A stretch of DNA of 64,000 bases from Brienomyrus brachyistius (Eukaryota > Chordata > Actinopteri > Osteoglossiformes > Mormyridae), in contig NC_064551.1 in the NCBI RefSeq assembly GCF_023856365.1, positions 762,501-826,500 on the forward strand. Reading direction: 5' to 3'. The notes under the pieces are model-generated. The model was not told the DNA's origin, ran no database searches, and worked only from the letters and a program-made list of their open reading frames with translations. Each line of letters starts with the position of its first letter. The stretch's first letter is position 1. Of this stretch, positions 1 to 16,600 are shown piece after piece. The translations under genes were made by a program, and so were the position numbers.

Positions 1-179
1 ACCTGACGCCCAGGCAGAGTCGTAGAGTCTATTGCCCTGCTCAGGACGCCTGACTCACCCTCCAACTTCTCTGTTCCTAAGGAATTCACACCCCTGGAAT
101 CTCAGTACAAATCCCATTAACTCTTTCACTGGGGTGTGTGGGGGCTGGGTGTAGGATAACAGAGATGTCGTCTTGCTTA

Positions 180-5134
<4,955 letters not shown>

Positions 5135-5194
5135 GGCCTTTGGGGGGCGCCGCCACTGCCACCGCCTCGGCTACTGGTGTCAAACTACAGTTCC

Positions 5195-5945
5195 CTGGGG
5201 AGGGGAGAGAGGAGCAGAGGTGGGTCAGAGTGGGGGGCCAGGCATGCTGATCGGGGCCTAAAGCTCAGTGCACAGCATCACAAAGTGCGACCTACAATCA
5301 TGCCAACTGGCTAAGAGCTGAGGAGGTTAACTCTCCCTACGAGGTCAAGGATAGGAGTCTCATACATTTGCAGTTAACACTGTGCCATGCAGTTTGCTGG
5401 GAAACCAAGTACCAGCCAGGACCTTAACTGCAGCAGACAAAACACTAACATTCAAATTTGATTAAAATACACGCAATATAGGAAAGGACTAAGGCACTGG
5501 GAGCAGGAACCAAAACCACGAGAGACAGGGGGTACAAAAGCAGAGAGGATGGGCACTGGACCCTCAGACAGCAACATAAAAGACAGGATTGGGGGGGAGA
5601 GCAATGATTCCAGTGTCCGAAGCTCAAGTTAGACACCAAGAAACGTCAGACTTAATGACACAACTGGGTGCAACATATATATGATCCAAAGTGAGAGGAG
5701 GACGGAGACAGCAGGACGTTCAAGGGGACAAATGAAAGGGACAGGCGGCTGGGGGCCGGTGAATCACGGCTCTCCAGAAAGGCAGCACAGAGCCACAGGT
5801 CAACGGCCACCTTTCTGTGCCTAAAGGTGCTCAATAGCAAGCTAATGGTCAGAAGATTGATCTTCAAGAGACACAGCAGTCAGCAAAGAGGGACGGTATG
5901 CAAGCAGCCCGAGGGAGGAGTCCTGCATCAGCAGGGGGGGCGGAC
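5195..5945. other. presumed daam1 intron 1, unique sequence
   Basis: Sequence upstream of the first coding exon. No coding signal or recognisable repeat is seen here. Confidence 0.4.
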
Positions 5946-5950
5946 CCCGG

Positions 5951-6065
5951 CGGACCCCTCCGATCCCACGCCTCTGACACCATGGGGCCGGACCCCTCCG
6001 ATCCCACGCCTCTGACACCATGGGGCCGGACCCCTCCGATCCCACGCCTCTGACACCATGGGGAC
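5951..6065. repeat. 38-bp tandem repeat, 3 copies
   Basis: Three copies, starting at 5951, 5989 and 6027, of a unit beginning cggacccctccgatcccacg. Confidence 0.9.
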
Positions 6066-6155
6066 GCCCCTTGCTGCTCCTGCCAAGCAGCCTTACTTTC
6101 TTCCTTGCTCCCTGGTCAAACTCTTTACTCCTCCTTCACATGTCATGCTCTGCAG

Positions 6156-6190
6156 CCCCCCCCCCCCCCCCCCCCCCCCCACCCCCCCCC
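6156..6190. repeat. poly-C tract
   Basis: About 35 nearly uninterrupted C residues with one A. Confidence 0.95.
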
Positions 6191-6482
6191 GATCACATGG
6201 TCAGACATCCTGAGCTCTTTTTTCACGGTTGTGATGCTGAAGCATGTTGGCTGCGATCGTACCTCTTACAGACCACGACGCTAAGGATCCTGCAGTGACG
6301 CAAGATGATCATGCCTTAAAAATCATGCTGACAGCGGTTTGTTCCCCAGGTAAAAGATCCCCCACTGATACAGGGGCTGAAGGGTGTCCAGCGTTTCAGG
6401 GACTCAGCCAGCAAACCAAAACACTGATCAGAATGAGGCAAAAGAGCCTAGCAGCCAGTGTGCTCCTGGGGAGGCAGCAGCA

Positions 6483-6690
6483 TGGAGCACAGGGCGCGGA
6501 GCACAGGGCGCGGAGCACAGGGCGCGGAGCACAGGGCGCGGAGCACAGAGTACGGAGCACAGAGTGCGGAGCACAGGGCGCGGAGCACAGGGCGCGGAGC
6601 ACAGAGTACGGAGCACAGAGTGCGGAGCACAGGGCGCGGAGCACAGGGCACGGAGCACAGGGCACGGAGCACAGGGCACGGAGCACGGAC
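6483..6690. repeat. 14-bp minisatellite, about 15 copies
   Basis: Unit gagcacagggcgcg with variants agagtacg, agagtgcg and agggcacg. Spurious ORFs with a 14-residue period run through it on both strands. Confidence 0.95.
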
Positions 6691-6699
6691 ACAGGCCGT

Positions 6700-7440
6700 C
6701 TGTTCTACAGCATGACCTCCCTGGCACAGGCGAGAAATTCCCAGCTGCTCGTCTAAGACGGGTCTCACCCCACTCCTACATCTGTTAGTCACTGCTGCCT
6801 CACAAAGAAAGGAACCAAGCCAGAATGTTCTGCTCCCCACCCGACCCCCTTAACCAGCTCTCCCCTCTCTCTGTGAGCAGAGCAGCCACCTCACTCAAGG
6901 CAGCCAAGTATCGGCTTCTCGGGGCACTTCTGTGATGTCCCAGTCACATTACTCATGTCATTTACTTATAAATGCTAATAAAGGGGTCCAGACTCCCCCC
7001 CCCCAGCCAAAACTCTCTGCCAAGCAGGGGAGCCTTCATTGTGTCTTTGGCCACTTGGGTTGTTGTGGTACGTTGGTGGGGGTCCAACTCTCCGTGTATG
7101 ACCAGCGAGCAGCAGGATCCCCCAGCCAGGCTCTATGCTCTTCCTGAACACCGTTGGGTCCTCAGCCGCTGTGCTCCCTGGGGCTCCCTAGGGTGTGACA
7201 GCAGCAGCAGGGCTCGCTGCTCGTCCGAACAAAAAGCATTAGTCTTTAGAGGAGAATAAAGGCAGGAAGGGCTCAGACAGGAATCATAAAAGGCCGTGGA
7301 TGGGAACAGAAGGCACAGGCAGACAGGCATGGGAATCATATCCGTAACTCCATGTCAGGCTCTCAGGAATCTAACCTTCATCAGCTTCTGTGCATGAATG
7401 ACCTCAGTGGAGCTGCACCCTTACTGAGGCTCGTTATTTT
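6700..7440. other. non-coding stretch
   Basis: Mixed-composition sequence between two arrays. No gene, RNA or repeat family could be supported. Confidence 0.4.
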
Positions 7441-7443
7441 GGG

Positions 7444-8380
7444 CTTGAATTATGACCACGTGGATGCTCCGCCCACGGTCCCGGGCACTCACACCGCCCA
7501 CTGCCGCCTAAGACCGATTATGACCACGCGGATGCTCCGCCCACAGTCCCGGGCACTCACACCACCCAGTGCCGCCTAAGACCGATTATGACCACGCGGA
7601 TGCTCCGCCCACGGACCCGGGCACTTACACCACCCAGTGCCGCCTAAGACCGATTATGACCACGCGGATGCTCCGCCCACGGACCCGGGCACTCACACCA
7701 TCCACTGCCGCCTAAGACCGATTATGACCACGCGGATGCTCCGCCCACGGACCCGGGCACTCACACCATCCACTGCCGCCTAAGACCGATTATGACCACG
7801 CGGATGCTCCGCCCACGGACCCGGGCACTTACACCACCCAGTGCCGCCTAAGACCGATTATGACCACGCGGATGCTCCGCCCACAGTCCCGGGCACTCAC
7901 ACCGCCCACTGCCGCCTAAGACCGATTATGACCACGCGGATGCTCCGCCCACAGTCCCGGGCACTCACACCGCCCACTGCCGCCTAAGACCGATTATGAC
8001 CACGCGGATGCTCCGCCCACGGACCCGGGCACTCACACCATCCACTGCCGCCTAAGACTGATTATGACCACGCGGATGCTCCGCCCACAGTCCCGGGCAC
8101 TCACACCACCCAGTGCCGCCTAAGACCAATTATGACCACGCGGATGCTCCGCCCACAGTCCCGGGCACTCACACCGCCCACTGCCGCCTAAGACCGATTA
8201 TGACCACGCGGATGCTCCGCCCACAGTCCCGGGCACTCACACCGCCCACTGCCGCCTAAGGCCGATCATGACCACGCGGATGCTCCGCCCACGGTCCCGG
8301 GACACTCACACCGCCCACTGCCGCCTAAGACTGATCATGACCACGCGGATGCTCCGCCCACAGTCCCGGGCACTCACACT
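7444..8380. repeat. 68-bp minisatellite, about 14 copies
   Basis: Units start gattatgaccacgcggatg and continue gctccgcccac, cccgggcactcacacc, tgccgcctaagacc. The first and last units are the most divergent, which fits expansion from the middle. Stops in the unit (tga, taa) prevent long ORFs. Confidence 0.95.
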
Positions 8381-8385
8381 ACCTG

Positions 8386-9925
8386 CCCCAGCCTCAAGCT
8401 GACCTTCAGAACTCCTCTGAAGGCTCATTTTCAGCCAGCTCTACTTCTTGAGCTTTATAATGCCATTATAATGGGGTTGACTAACAGAGACCCAACGACA
8501 ACTTCAAGCCCAAACCCACAGGGGAAAACTGCTCTGGTCCTTCCAGCATGTGAATGACATGATGGCTCAGGATGCTGCCCTCTGTGTCGCCCCAGAACTC
8601 AAACACATGTCCTCTTATATGTGGCATTTAAATGCCAGCAGTAAGTCACTGATTAAATAGCACCATTCCTCCTCAGTGCATCTGGGACTAAGGAATAGCT
8701 CAACCTTTCCTGGTTGGTGAGAGATCCACAAGATTTCCCAGCACACTGTCCTATCAGCACACTGGGCTCCATCTGTCCCACCTGGTGGGTATCAAAGAAC
8801 TTCTACACCAACCAATGAAGATAAAAGAGGAGTCTGCAGTCAGTCCCAAGGGCTTCAGGTGACCATATAACAAGTTACTCACCTCCCCATCTACACAGGT
8901 CACGAAATCTAAGCCCCTAACACCCATTGAAACAGCACCTGGCCCCCCACCCTTACGGCGCCTTCTGGTGTCACATTACAAAAAGCTTGTTGCGCGAACC
9001 GCATAACAAAAGTTAAAATCGAGATGCCACCGTGCTTTCAGCGCGCCTCACGTGACTGTGACGTCTGTCCTGTTGGGTTAGGGAATCCATTCCGATAATC
9101 GTCAGAACCATTCTCAGGGTCAGCACTCCACACAACGTTTGACCCAAACAGATCATCCAACACCTGTCGTGTCGGGGGCTTGCAGTAATAAATACCTGGA
9201 AATACTCCACTCTTACAGTACACATGATGCAAAATAACCCAGCGCCTTATTGCGTTTTATGAAGGGCAGACACACATCGAAATCCCCGTTAACGTGGACG
9301 TCTCTTGGAACTGAGCAGACACATAGCCAGAGGTCTGTGTTACATACACGGCCTTAGACTCCTGATAATTAGCGTAATTAATTCATTAATTATTAATGGC
9401 CAATTAATCACTCCCAGCAATTAACACAGCAGCTCTTTCAAAATGAGACAATTCCCATTTTCTCCCATGAAGGGCTCCGATGCTCGGTGTTACTCACTGA
9501 AAGCTAATATGATAACAGGACAGCATGAAAGCCTGTGAAAATGCATCTAAATCACACCTACCTGCTCAGTGAGGGAGACTCAGCCACTGGAAGCGTGCCG
9601 TAGCACACATGGCTATGATTAAGAACAGGAACGCCATGGTGTTATAAATATTATGCAAATCTTGTAAATGATTACATGCCCTGATCTTATACAACAGCCG
9701 TCACATAAACAAACTGAGAGGGATGTTTGGTCCACGGAGCCAAAGGCTTGTGTAGCTGAACGCATGAGAACCTGCTTGTCAGAAATAGCTCAATTTCACT
9801 CCACGGAGCAGGCGACCCTGAGAAAAGGGGCACAGTGTGTCACAGTCAGTCAACACAGCAACGCTTTGCAAGAGACACAAGACACACATACATACAGATG
9901 GGGACTGGGCTCAGTCGGCTGGCTC
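8386..9925. other. non-coding stretch, AT-richer
   Basis: No coding exon found. Contains an AT-rich run around 9364-9410 with repeated ttaatt motifs. Nothing else could be classified. Confidence 0.4.
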
Positions 9926-9929
9926 AGGC

Positions 9930-10172
9930 AGCGTCCAGCCCCCCCACAGCAGCTGGGCCTTTGCTCAAGGGCACAACTGTGATACGATTACGCTTCCACA
10001 TATGGGATTTGAACCCACAACCTTCTGCACACGGGCTCAGATTCCTATTACACTAAGCTAGACAACAGCCATAAAGCCTTCTTCCAGAGCAGTTCTGTTT
10101 AAGAGTCTCTATCTGCCGTTGTGGGACTTGAACTGGCAACCTACCTGTGATGTAAATCACTAATCTAACTTG
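9930..10172 (-). mobile_element. tRNA-SINE fragments, two B boxes
   Basis: Minus strand: a B box GGTTCAAATCCC at about 10010 with gcccttgagcaaaggccc downstream, the usual head-to-body junction. A second, similar head (cagttcaagtccc) lies at about 10115-10170, so two partial elements probably lie side by side. Confidence 0.65.
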
Positions 10173-10324
10173 TAATGCATGCCAGTTTTGCCGAAGAAGA
10201 GATAGACAGACACAATGGAACCAGGGAGAGCAGATGAATCCCAGCCTGCGGGAGGCAATGTGAGTCACAGAAGAAACCCCCCTCCTCCATCAGGACCACC
10301 GTGTGTCAGTAACAACACCCCCTC

Positions 10325-10326
<2 letters not shown>

Positions 10327-10369
<43 letters not shown>
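10327..10369. repeat. (CA)n microsatellite
   Basis: About 21 uninterrupted CA dinucleotides. Confidence 0.97.
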
Positions 10370-10370
<1 letters not shown>

Positions 10371-10999
10371 GAGGAGAAGCCCTCCCCCAACAATGACACC
10401 CCATCCGCGCTGCTGACTCAGTACAGACATCCTGACCTCAGGCTGCTGCTTTATGTTTTGTCTGCAGATGTTCCTGAAGATTCTGCCCCCATGGGAGGAA
10501 ATTCATCAGAAGTTTACTGGTGGTGCATCATGCTGACTCAGGCAAAGGCCACTGTGCCCTGCATCTGGCCGCAGCTCGACTGCAGCACAGGCCCACGGGC
10601 CGCAGACAAACCCCAACCCAAAGCTGGGCCAAAGTTAATAACAACCCCAGACTAAGAACAGGTTATATCACAGGATGCAGAGGCACTCAGCATTTACTCC
10701 AGAGCTCCTCTCCTGAGCATCAGTGTTTAAAAAGACACAAACGGCAGTAACTCCGCTGATAAATGGGTGAGAGGTGTATATATATCAGCCGACTGCAGGA
10801 GCAAAGAGAGACCCCCAGGGGGCGGCGGGGAGAACAGAGCCCACACTCAGAGCTAAAGCGCACGACAATGTGCACAGTTACCTACGAGTACCTGCTACTG
10901 CTGTGGAGGAGTGTAATAAAGAGACCTGACCGGGTCATGGGTGGGGGTGGGTGAGCAGGGGATTGTCAGCCTCCCCGGATCTAAGGGAAAATCTGCACG

Positions 11000-11365
11000 C
11001 CCTGGATGCCGCCCCAAACACACGCCGTGGGTAGAGCAGGTTGGGGTTCAGGGCGGCCTGGATGCTGCCCCTAACACACGCCGTGGGTAGAGCAGGTTGG
11101 GGTTCAGGGCGCCCTGGATGCTGCCCCAAACACACGCCGTGGGTAGAGCAGGTTGGGGTTCAGGGCGCCCTGGATGCTGCCCCAAACACACGCCGTAGGT
11201 AGAGCAGGTTGGGGTTCAGGGCGCCCTGGATGCCGCCCCAAACACATGCTGTGGGTAGAGCAGGTTGGGGTTCAGGGCGCCCTGGATGCCGCCCCTAACA
11301 CACGCCATGGGTAGAGCAGGTTGGGGTTCAGGGCGCCCTGGATGCTGCCCCAAACACATGCTGTG
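11000..11365. repeat. 56-bp minisatellite, 6-7 copies
   Basis: Unit ctggatgctgcccc + aaacacacgccgtgggtag + agcaggttggggttcagggcgc. Most unit junctions form the perfect palindrome cagggcgccctg. Confidence 0.93.
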
Positions 11366-11369
11366 GCAA

Positions 11370-12088
11370 ACAGCTGGTAGCCAAAGGCTCCTCTCTGTCA
11401 ATGGCGACAGGACATTTGAGTTACCTTCGCGTGCAACTGGAGCATCGATATCATTTGGTAGGAAAACCGGGGCTAAGGACCAAGGCTAGCTTGGGGAAAA
11501 AGGTACATCACATGCACTGTGTGTAACCAGCCATGGCCAGAACTCGAAGCCCGTGTGGCTGAGCAGGGACTGGCCAGAAGCTCCCTGGAATTGAGACAGA
11601 ACTTCGTCATCACTGGAGAGCAGCAGACAGTGCTTGTCTGCTCACCTTATCTGAAGCACTATCACACAGTCTGCAAAAGGACAACAATGTAAAAAATACA
11701 CTACAGGAAAAGTATAGCTAGTCTGTGTGCTTGTGAGGAATTTGCATCATAATGATGATTCTCACAACCTCTGTTTGCTGCAGCGGATTGAACAGTGTCC
11801 ATCACCTGAGAAGCATCAACTGCTCGCTGCTGAAACAGCACCGTGTCAAGAAACAGGCTTTCATTTGTGGACATGTTTAACGAAGCTGTCAGGGAGACAA
11901 GCCTTACTTAAACACAGCTCAGCTGTTTGGGGGGGGGGGCAGTGCTGTCACCCCCTTGCTGGAGGACTGGGGGGGGGGCAGTGCTGTCGCACTACATGAA
12001 CAGGGTTTCCAGGCTCACCGAGTCCTCTGATGTGTTTCCAGGTGCTCTGATCCATCCCACAATACAAACAGGGACACGACAGTCTTCA
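11370..12088. other. non-coding stretch
   Basis: Two short G runs with a shared context (gggggggggcagtgctgtc) at about 11930 and 11970 form a small imperfect duplication. No gene seen. Confidence 0.4.
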
Positions 12089-12448
12089 ATATGTATATGG
12101 TGTATATAGACTGTATATGGTGTATATAGACTGTATATAGTGTATATAGACTGTATATGGTGTATATAGACTGTATATGGTGTATATAGACTGTATATGG
12201 TGTATATAGTGTATATAGACTGTATATGGTGTATATAGACTGTATATGGTGTATATAGACTGTATATGGTGTATATAGACTGTATATGGTGTATATAGAC
12301 TGTATATGGTGTATATAGTGTATATAGACTGTATATGGTGTATATAGACTGTATATGGTGTATATAGTGTATATAGACTGTATATGGTGTATATAGACTG
12401 TATATGGTGTATATAGACTGTATATGGTGTATATAGACTGTATATGGT
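12089..12448. repeat. 20-bp TATA-rich minisatellite, about 18 copies
   Basis: Unit tgtatatggtgtatatagac, with occasional short extra insertions of gtgtatatag. Highly AT-rich and rich in alternating pyrimidine-purine steps. The repeating Ile-Tyr-Ser-Leu-Tyr frame on the minus strand is a by-product. Confidence 0.95.
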
Positions 12449-13650
12449 AAAAACAGGATTCATCACCTCAAACATTTTCGTACCTCCACCTGTGTTGTTG
12501 TAGCACCCTGCTTATTATTTTTTTGGTTGAAGTCTTTTCTACACATCCATCCATACAGTGTGCCTGGAATGTTGGTTTTATGCACAAATGGCAAATAAAA
12601 ATCTCGTATCATCCATCCATCCATCCATCCACCCATCCATCCTTCCTCTATTTGCTCACCACAGACAGAATCATCTTATTTGTTTGTGAAAGAAAAAAAC
12701 AGAAACTCCTCTAAACTAAACATTTACACAAATACAGATAATTAATTGTGGTTAAACGCCAATAGTTGTCATTTACCCCCCCCCACCCCCACCATCACAA
12801 GTTTACTATAAAAATAATGATTCTTGGGATACCTACAAAAAAAATGAAATATCACGACCATAATGTCTAACGCATATGTGAAGGCAGTGAAGCACTATAA
12901 TCGGCAGTAAGGCCCCCGCTGCCCTGATTCAGTCCCAGCAGCCCTGGCTGCTATTCCACTCCCCCCCCCGAATCCATACCCTGCATCATGAGCAGAGCTC
13001 TCCGCAAAGCCCCCCCCCCAAATGAGGACAGGGGTGATAGCAGCATCCCCCCCCCCAGAGTAACAGGCTGCTTGGATCGCAGGCTGCTCAGTCACCTGAT
13101 ATGATGCCTCGTCGCTCGACACGTCACCGCAGCCGCCCACGCCGACCGGATGCAACCGTCATTGATTTCTGTGGAAGGACGTGTGTGGGGCAGGTGGGGG
13201 GGGTGGGGGTTGGACACGCCACCGGGAATCCCTCACTATGCTGATGTTGCCATGGCAATGCAGCCTTCTTGCAGCATACATGGTCAAAGACGCACTCAGT
13301 CACTCCAAGCTACACCTTCCACAGACAAGGAACACATTGGGCAAAGGACACAGCAGGTCAGGGTGCGGCCCATTGAAAATGCTGCAGAATCCCCGTGACG
13401 GTCAGACACTAAAGAGGCCAACAAACACCTGGAACCACAAAGAGGGGTGTGATGGTCAGAGAGAGAGTGAGCAGGGGGGGGGAGCAGGGGGTGGCAGCTC
13501 ATCGTGAGCAGGGTGTCACATGAGCTTGAGAGCAAAACAAAAATCAAAGAGCAAATCTACATACTACACATAATAACAATAGAATGGTATCATACCCAAA
13601 GAAATTTGATATTGCTTTGTATAATTTTACATAAAGAAAACTAAATCCTT
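12449..13650. other. non-coding stretch with (ATCC)n
   Basis: An (ATCC)n tract at 12611-12642, short C and G runs at 12778-12790, 12959-12968 and 13046-13055, and otherwise unclassified sequence. Confidence 0.4.
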
Positions 13651-13652
13651 CT

Positions 13653-16600
13653 GTGTGGGGGCGTGTCTGTGCAGGGCCCGTGTGCGGCTCCACAGGGCTG
13701 GGGGGTGTCTGTGCGGGGCCCGTGTGCGGCTCCTCGGGGCTGGGGGGTGTCTGTGCGGGGCCCGTGTGCGGCTCCTCGGGGCTGGGGGGTGTCTGTGCGG
13801 GGCCCGTGTGCGGCTCCTCGGGGCTGGGGGGTGTCTGTGCGGGGCCTGTGTGCGGCTCCACAGGGCTGGGGGGTGTCTGTGTGGGGCCCGTGTGCGGCTC
13901 CACAGGGCTGGGGGGTGTCTGTGCAGGGCCCGTGTGCGGCTCCACAGGGCTGGGGGGTGTCTGTGCGGGGCCCGTGTGCGGCTCCACAGGGCTGGGGGGT
14001 GTCTGTGCGGGGCCCGTGTGCGGCTCCACAGAGCTGGGGGGTGTCTGTGCGGGGCCCGTGTGCGGCTCCTCGGGGCTGGGGGGTTGTCTGTGCGGGGCCC
14101 GTGTGCGGCTCCACAGAGCTGGGGGGTGTCTGTGCGGGGCCCGTGTGCGGCTCCACAGAGCTGGGGGGTGTCTGTGCGGGGCCCGTGTGCGGCTCCACAG
14201 GGCTGGGGGGTGTCTGTGCGGGGCCCGTGTGCGGCTCCTCGGGGCTGGGGGGTGTCTGTGTGGGGCCCGTGTGCGGCTCCTCGGGGCTGGGGGCGTGTCT
14301 GTGTGGGGCCCGTGTGCGGCTCCACAGAGCTGGGGGGTGTCTGTGCGGGGCCCGTGTGCGGCTCCTCGGGGCTGGGGGCGTGTCTGTGTGGGGCCCGTGT
14401 GCGGCTCCTCGGGGCTGGGGGGGTGTCTGTGTGGGGCCCGTGTGCGGCTCCACAGAGCTGGGGGGTGTCTGTGCGGGGCCCGTGTGCGGCTCCTCGGGGC
14501 TGGGGGGTGTCTGTGTGGGGCCCGTGTGCGGCTCCTCGGGGCTGGGGGGTGTCTGTGTGGGGCCCGTGTGCGGCTCCACAGAGCTGGGGGGTGTCTGTGT
14601 GGGGCCCGTGTGCGGCTCCACAGAGCTGGGGGGTGTCTGTGTGGGGCCCGTGTGCGGCTCCTCGGGGCTGGGGGGTGTCTGTGTGGGGCCCGTGTGCGGC
14701 TCCACAGAGCTGGGGGGTGTCTGTGTGGGGCCCGTGTGCGGCTCCTCGGGGCTGGGGGCGTGTCTGTGTGGGGCCCGTGTGCGGCTCCTCGGGGCTGGGG
14801 GGTGTCTGTGTGGGGCCCGTGTGCGGCTCCTCGGGGCTGGGGGGTGTCTGTGTGGGGCCCGTGTGCGGCTCCTCGGGGCTGGGGGCGTGTCTGTGTGGGG
14901 CCCGTGTGCGGCTCCTCGGGGCTGGGGGGTGTCTGTGTGGGGCCCGTGTGCGGCTCCTCGGGGCTGGGGGTGTGTCTGTGCGGGGCCCGTGTGCGGCTCC
15001 TCGGGGCTGGGGGCGTGTCTCTGTGGGGCCCGTGTGCGGCTCCTCGGGGCTGGGGGCGTGTCTGTGTGGGGCCCGTGTGCGGCTCCTCGGGGCTGGGGGG
15101 TGTCTGTGCGGGGCCCGTGTGCGGCTCCTCGGGGCTGGGGGGTGTCTGTGCGGGGCCCGTGTGCGGCTCCTCGGGGCTGGGGGGTGTCTGTGTGGGGCCC
15201 GTGTGCGGCTCCACAGGGCTGGGGGGTGTCTGTGTGGGGCCCGTGTGCGGCTCCACAGAGCTGGGGGGTGTCTGTGTGGGGCCCGTGTGCGGCTCCACAG
15301 GGCTGGGGGGTGTCTGTGCAGGGCCCGTGTGCGGCTCCACAGGGCTGGGGGTGTCTGTGTGGGGCCCGTGTGCGGCTCCACAGGGCTGGGGGGTGTCTGT
15401 GTGGGGCCCGTGTGCGGCTCCTCGGGGCTGGGGGGTGTCTGTGTGGGGCCCGTGTGCGGCTCCACAGGGCTGGGGGTGTCTGTGTGGGGCCCGTGTGCGG
15501 CTCCACAGGGCTGGGGGGTGTCTGTGTGGGGCCCGTGTGCGGCTCCACAGGGCTGGGGGGTGTCTGTGTGGGGCCCGTGTGCGGCTCCTCGGGGCTGGGG
15601 GGTGTCTGTGTGGGGCCCGTGTGCGGCTCCACAGGGCTGGGGGGTGTCTGTGCGGGGCCCGTGTGCGGCTCCACAGGGCTGGGGGGTGTCTGTGTGGGGC
15701 CCGTGTGCGGCTCCTCGGGGCTGGGGGGTGTCTGTGTGGGGCCCGTGTGCGGCTCCACAGGACTGGGGGGTGTCTGTGCAGGGCCCGTGTGCGGCTCCAC
15801 AGGGCTGGGGGTGTCTGTGTGGGGCCCGTGTGCGGCTCCACAGGGCTGGGGGGTGTCTGTGCGGGGCCCGTGTGCGGCTCCACAGGGCTGGGGGGTGTCT
15901 GTGTGGGGCCCGTGTGCGGCTCCACAGGGCTGGGGGGTGTCTGTGTGGGGCCCGTGTGCGGCTCCTCGGGGCTGGGGGGGTGTCTGTGCGGGGCCCGTGT
16001 GCGGCTCCACAGGGCTGGGGGTGTCTGTGTGGGGCCCGTGTGCGGCTCCTCGGGGCTGGGGGGGTGTCTGTGCGGGGCCCGTGTGCGGCTCTACAGGGCT
16101 GGGGGGGTTGTCTGTGCGGGGCCCGTGTGCGGCTCCACAGGGCTGGGGGGTTGTCTGTGCGGGGCCCGTGTGCGGCTCCTCGGGGCTGGGGGGGTGTCTG
16201 TGCGGGGCCCGTGTGCGGCTCCTCGGGGCTGGGGGGTGTCTGTGCGGGGCCTGTGTGCGGCTCCACAGGGCTGGGGGGTGTCTGTGTGGGGCCCGTGTGC
16301 GGCTCCACAGGGCTGGGGGGTGTCTGTGCAGGGCCCGTGTGCGGCTCCACAGGGCTGGGGGGGTGTCTGTGCGGGGCCCGTGTGCGGCTCCACAGGGCTG
16401 GGGGGTGTCTGTGCGGGGCCCGTGTGCGGCTCCACAGAGCTGGGGGGTGTCTGTGCGGGGCCCGTGTGCGGCTCCTCGGGGCTGGGGGGTTGTCTGTGCG
16501 GGGCCCGTGTGCGGCTCCACAGAGCTGGGGGGTGTCTGTGCGGGGCCCGTGTGCGGCTCCACAGAGCTGGGGGGTGTCTGTGCGGGGCCCGTGTGCGGCT

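Noticed and set aside
7444..8380. CRISPR-like array
   Set aside because: Units are tandem with no unique spacers, and the DNA is vertebrate.
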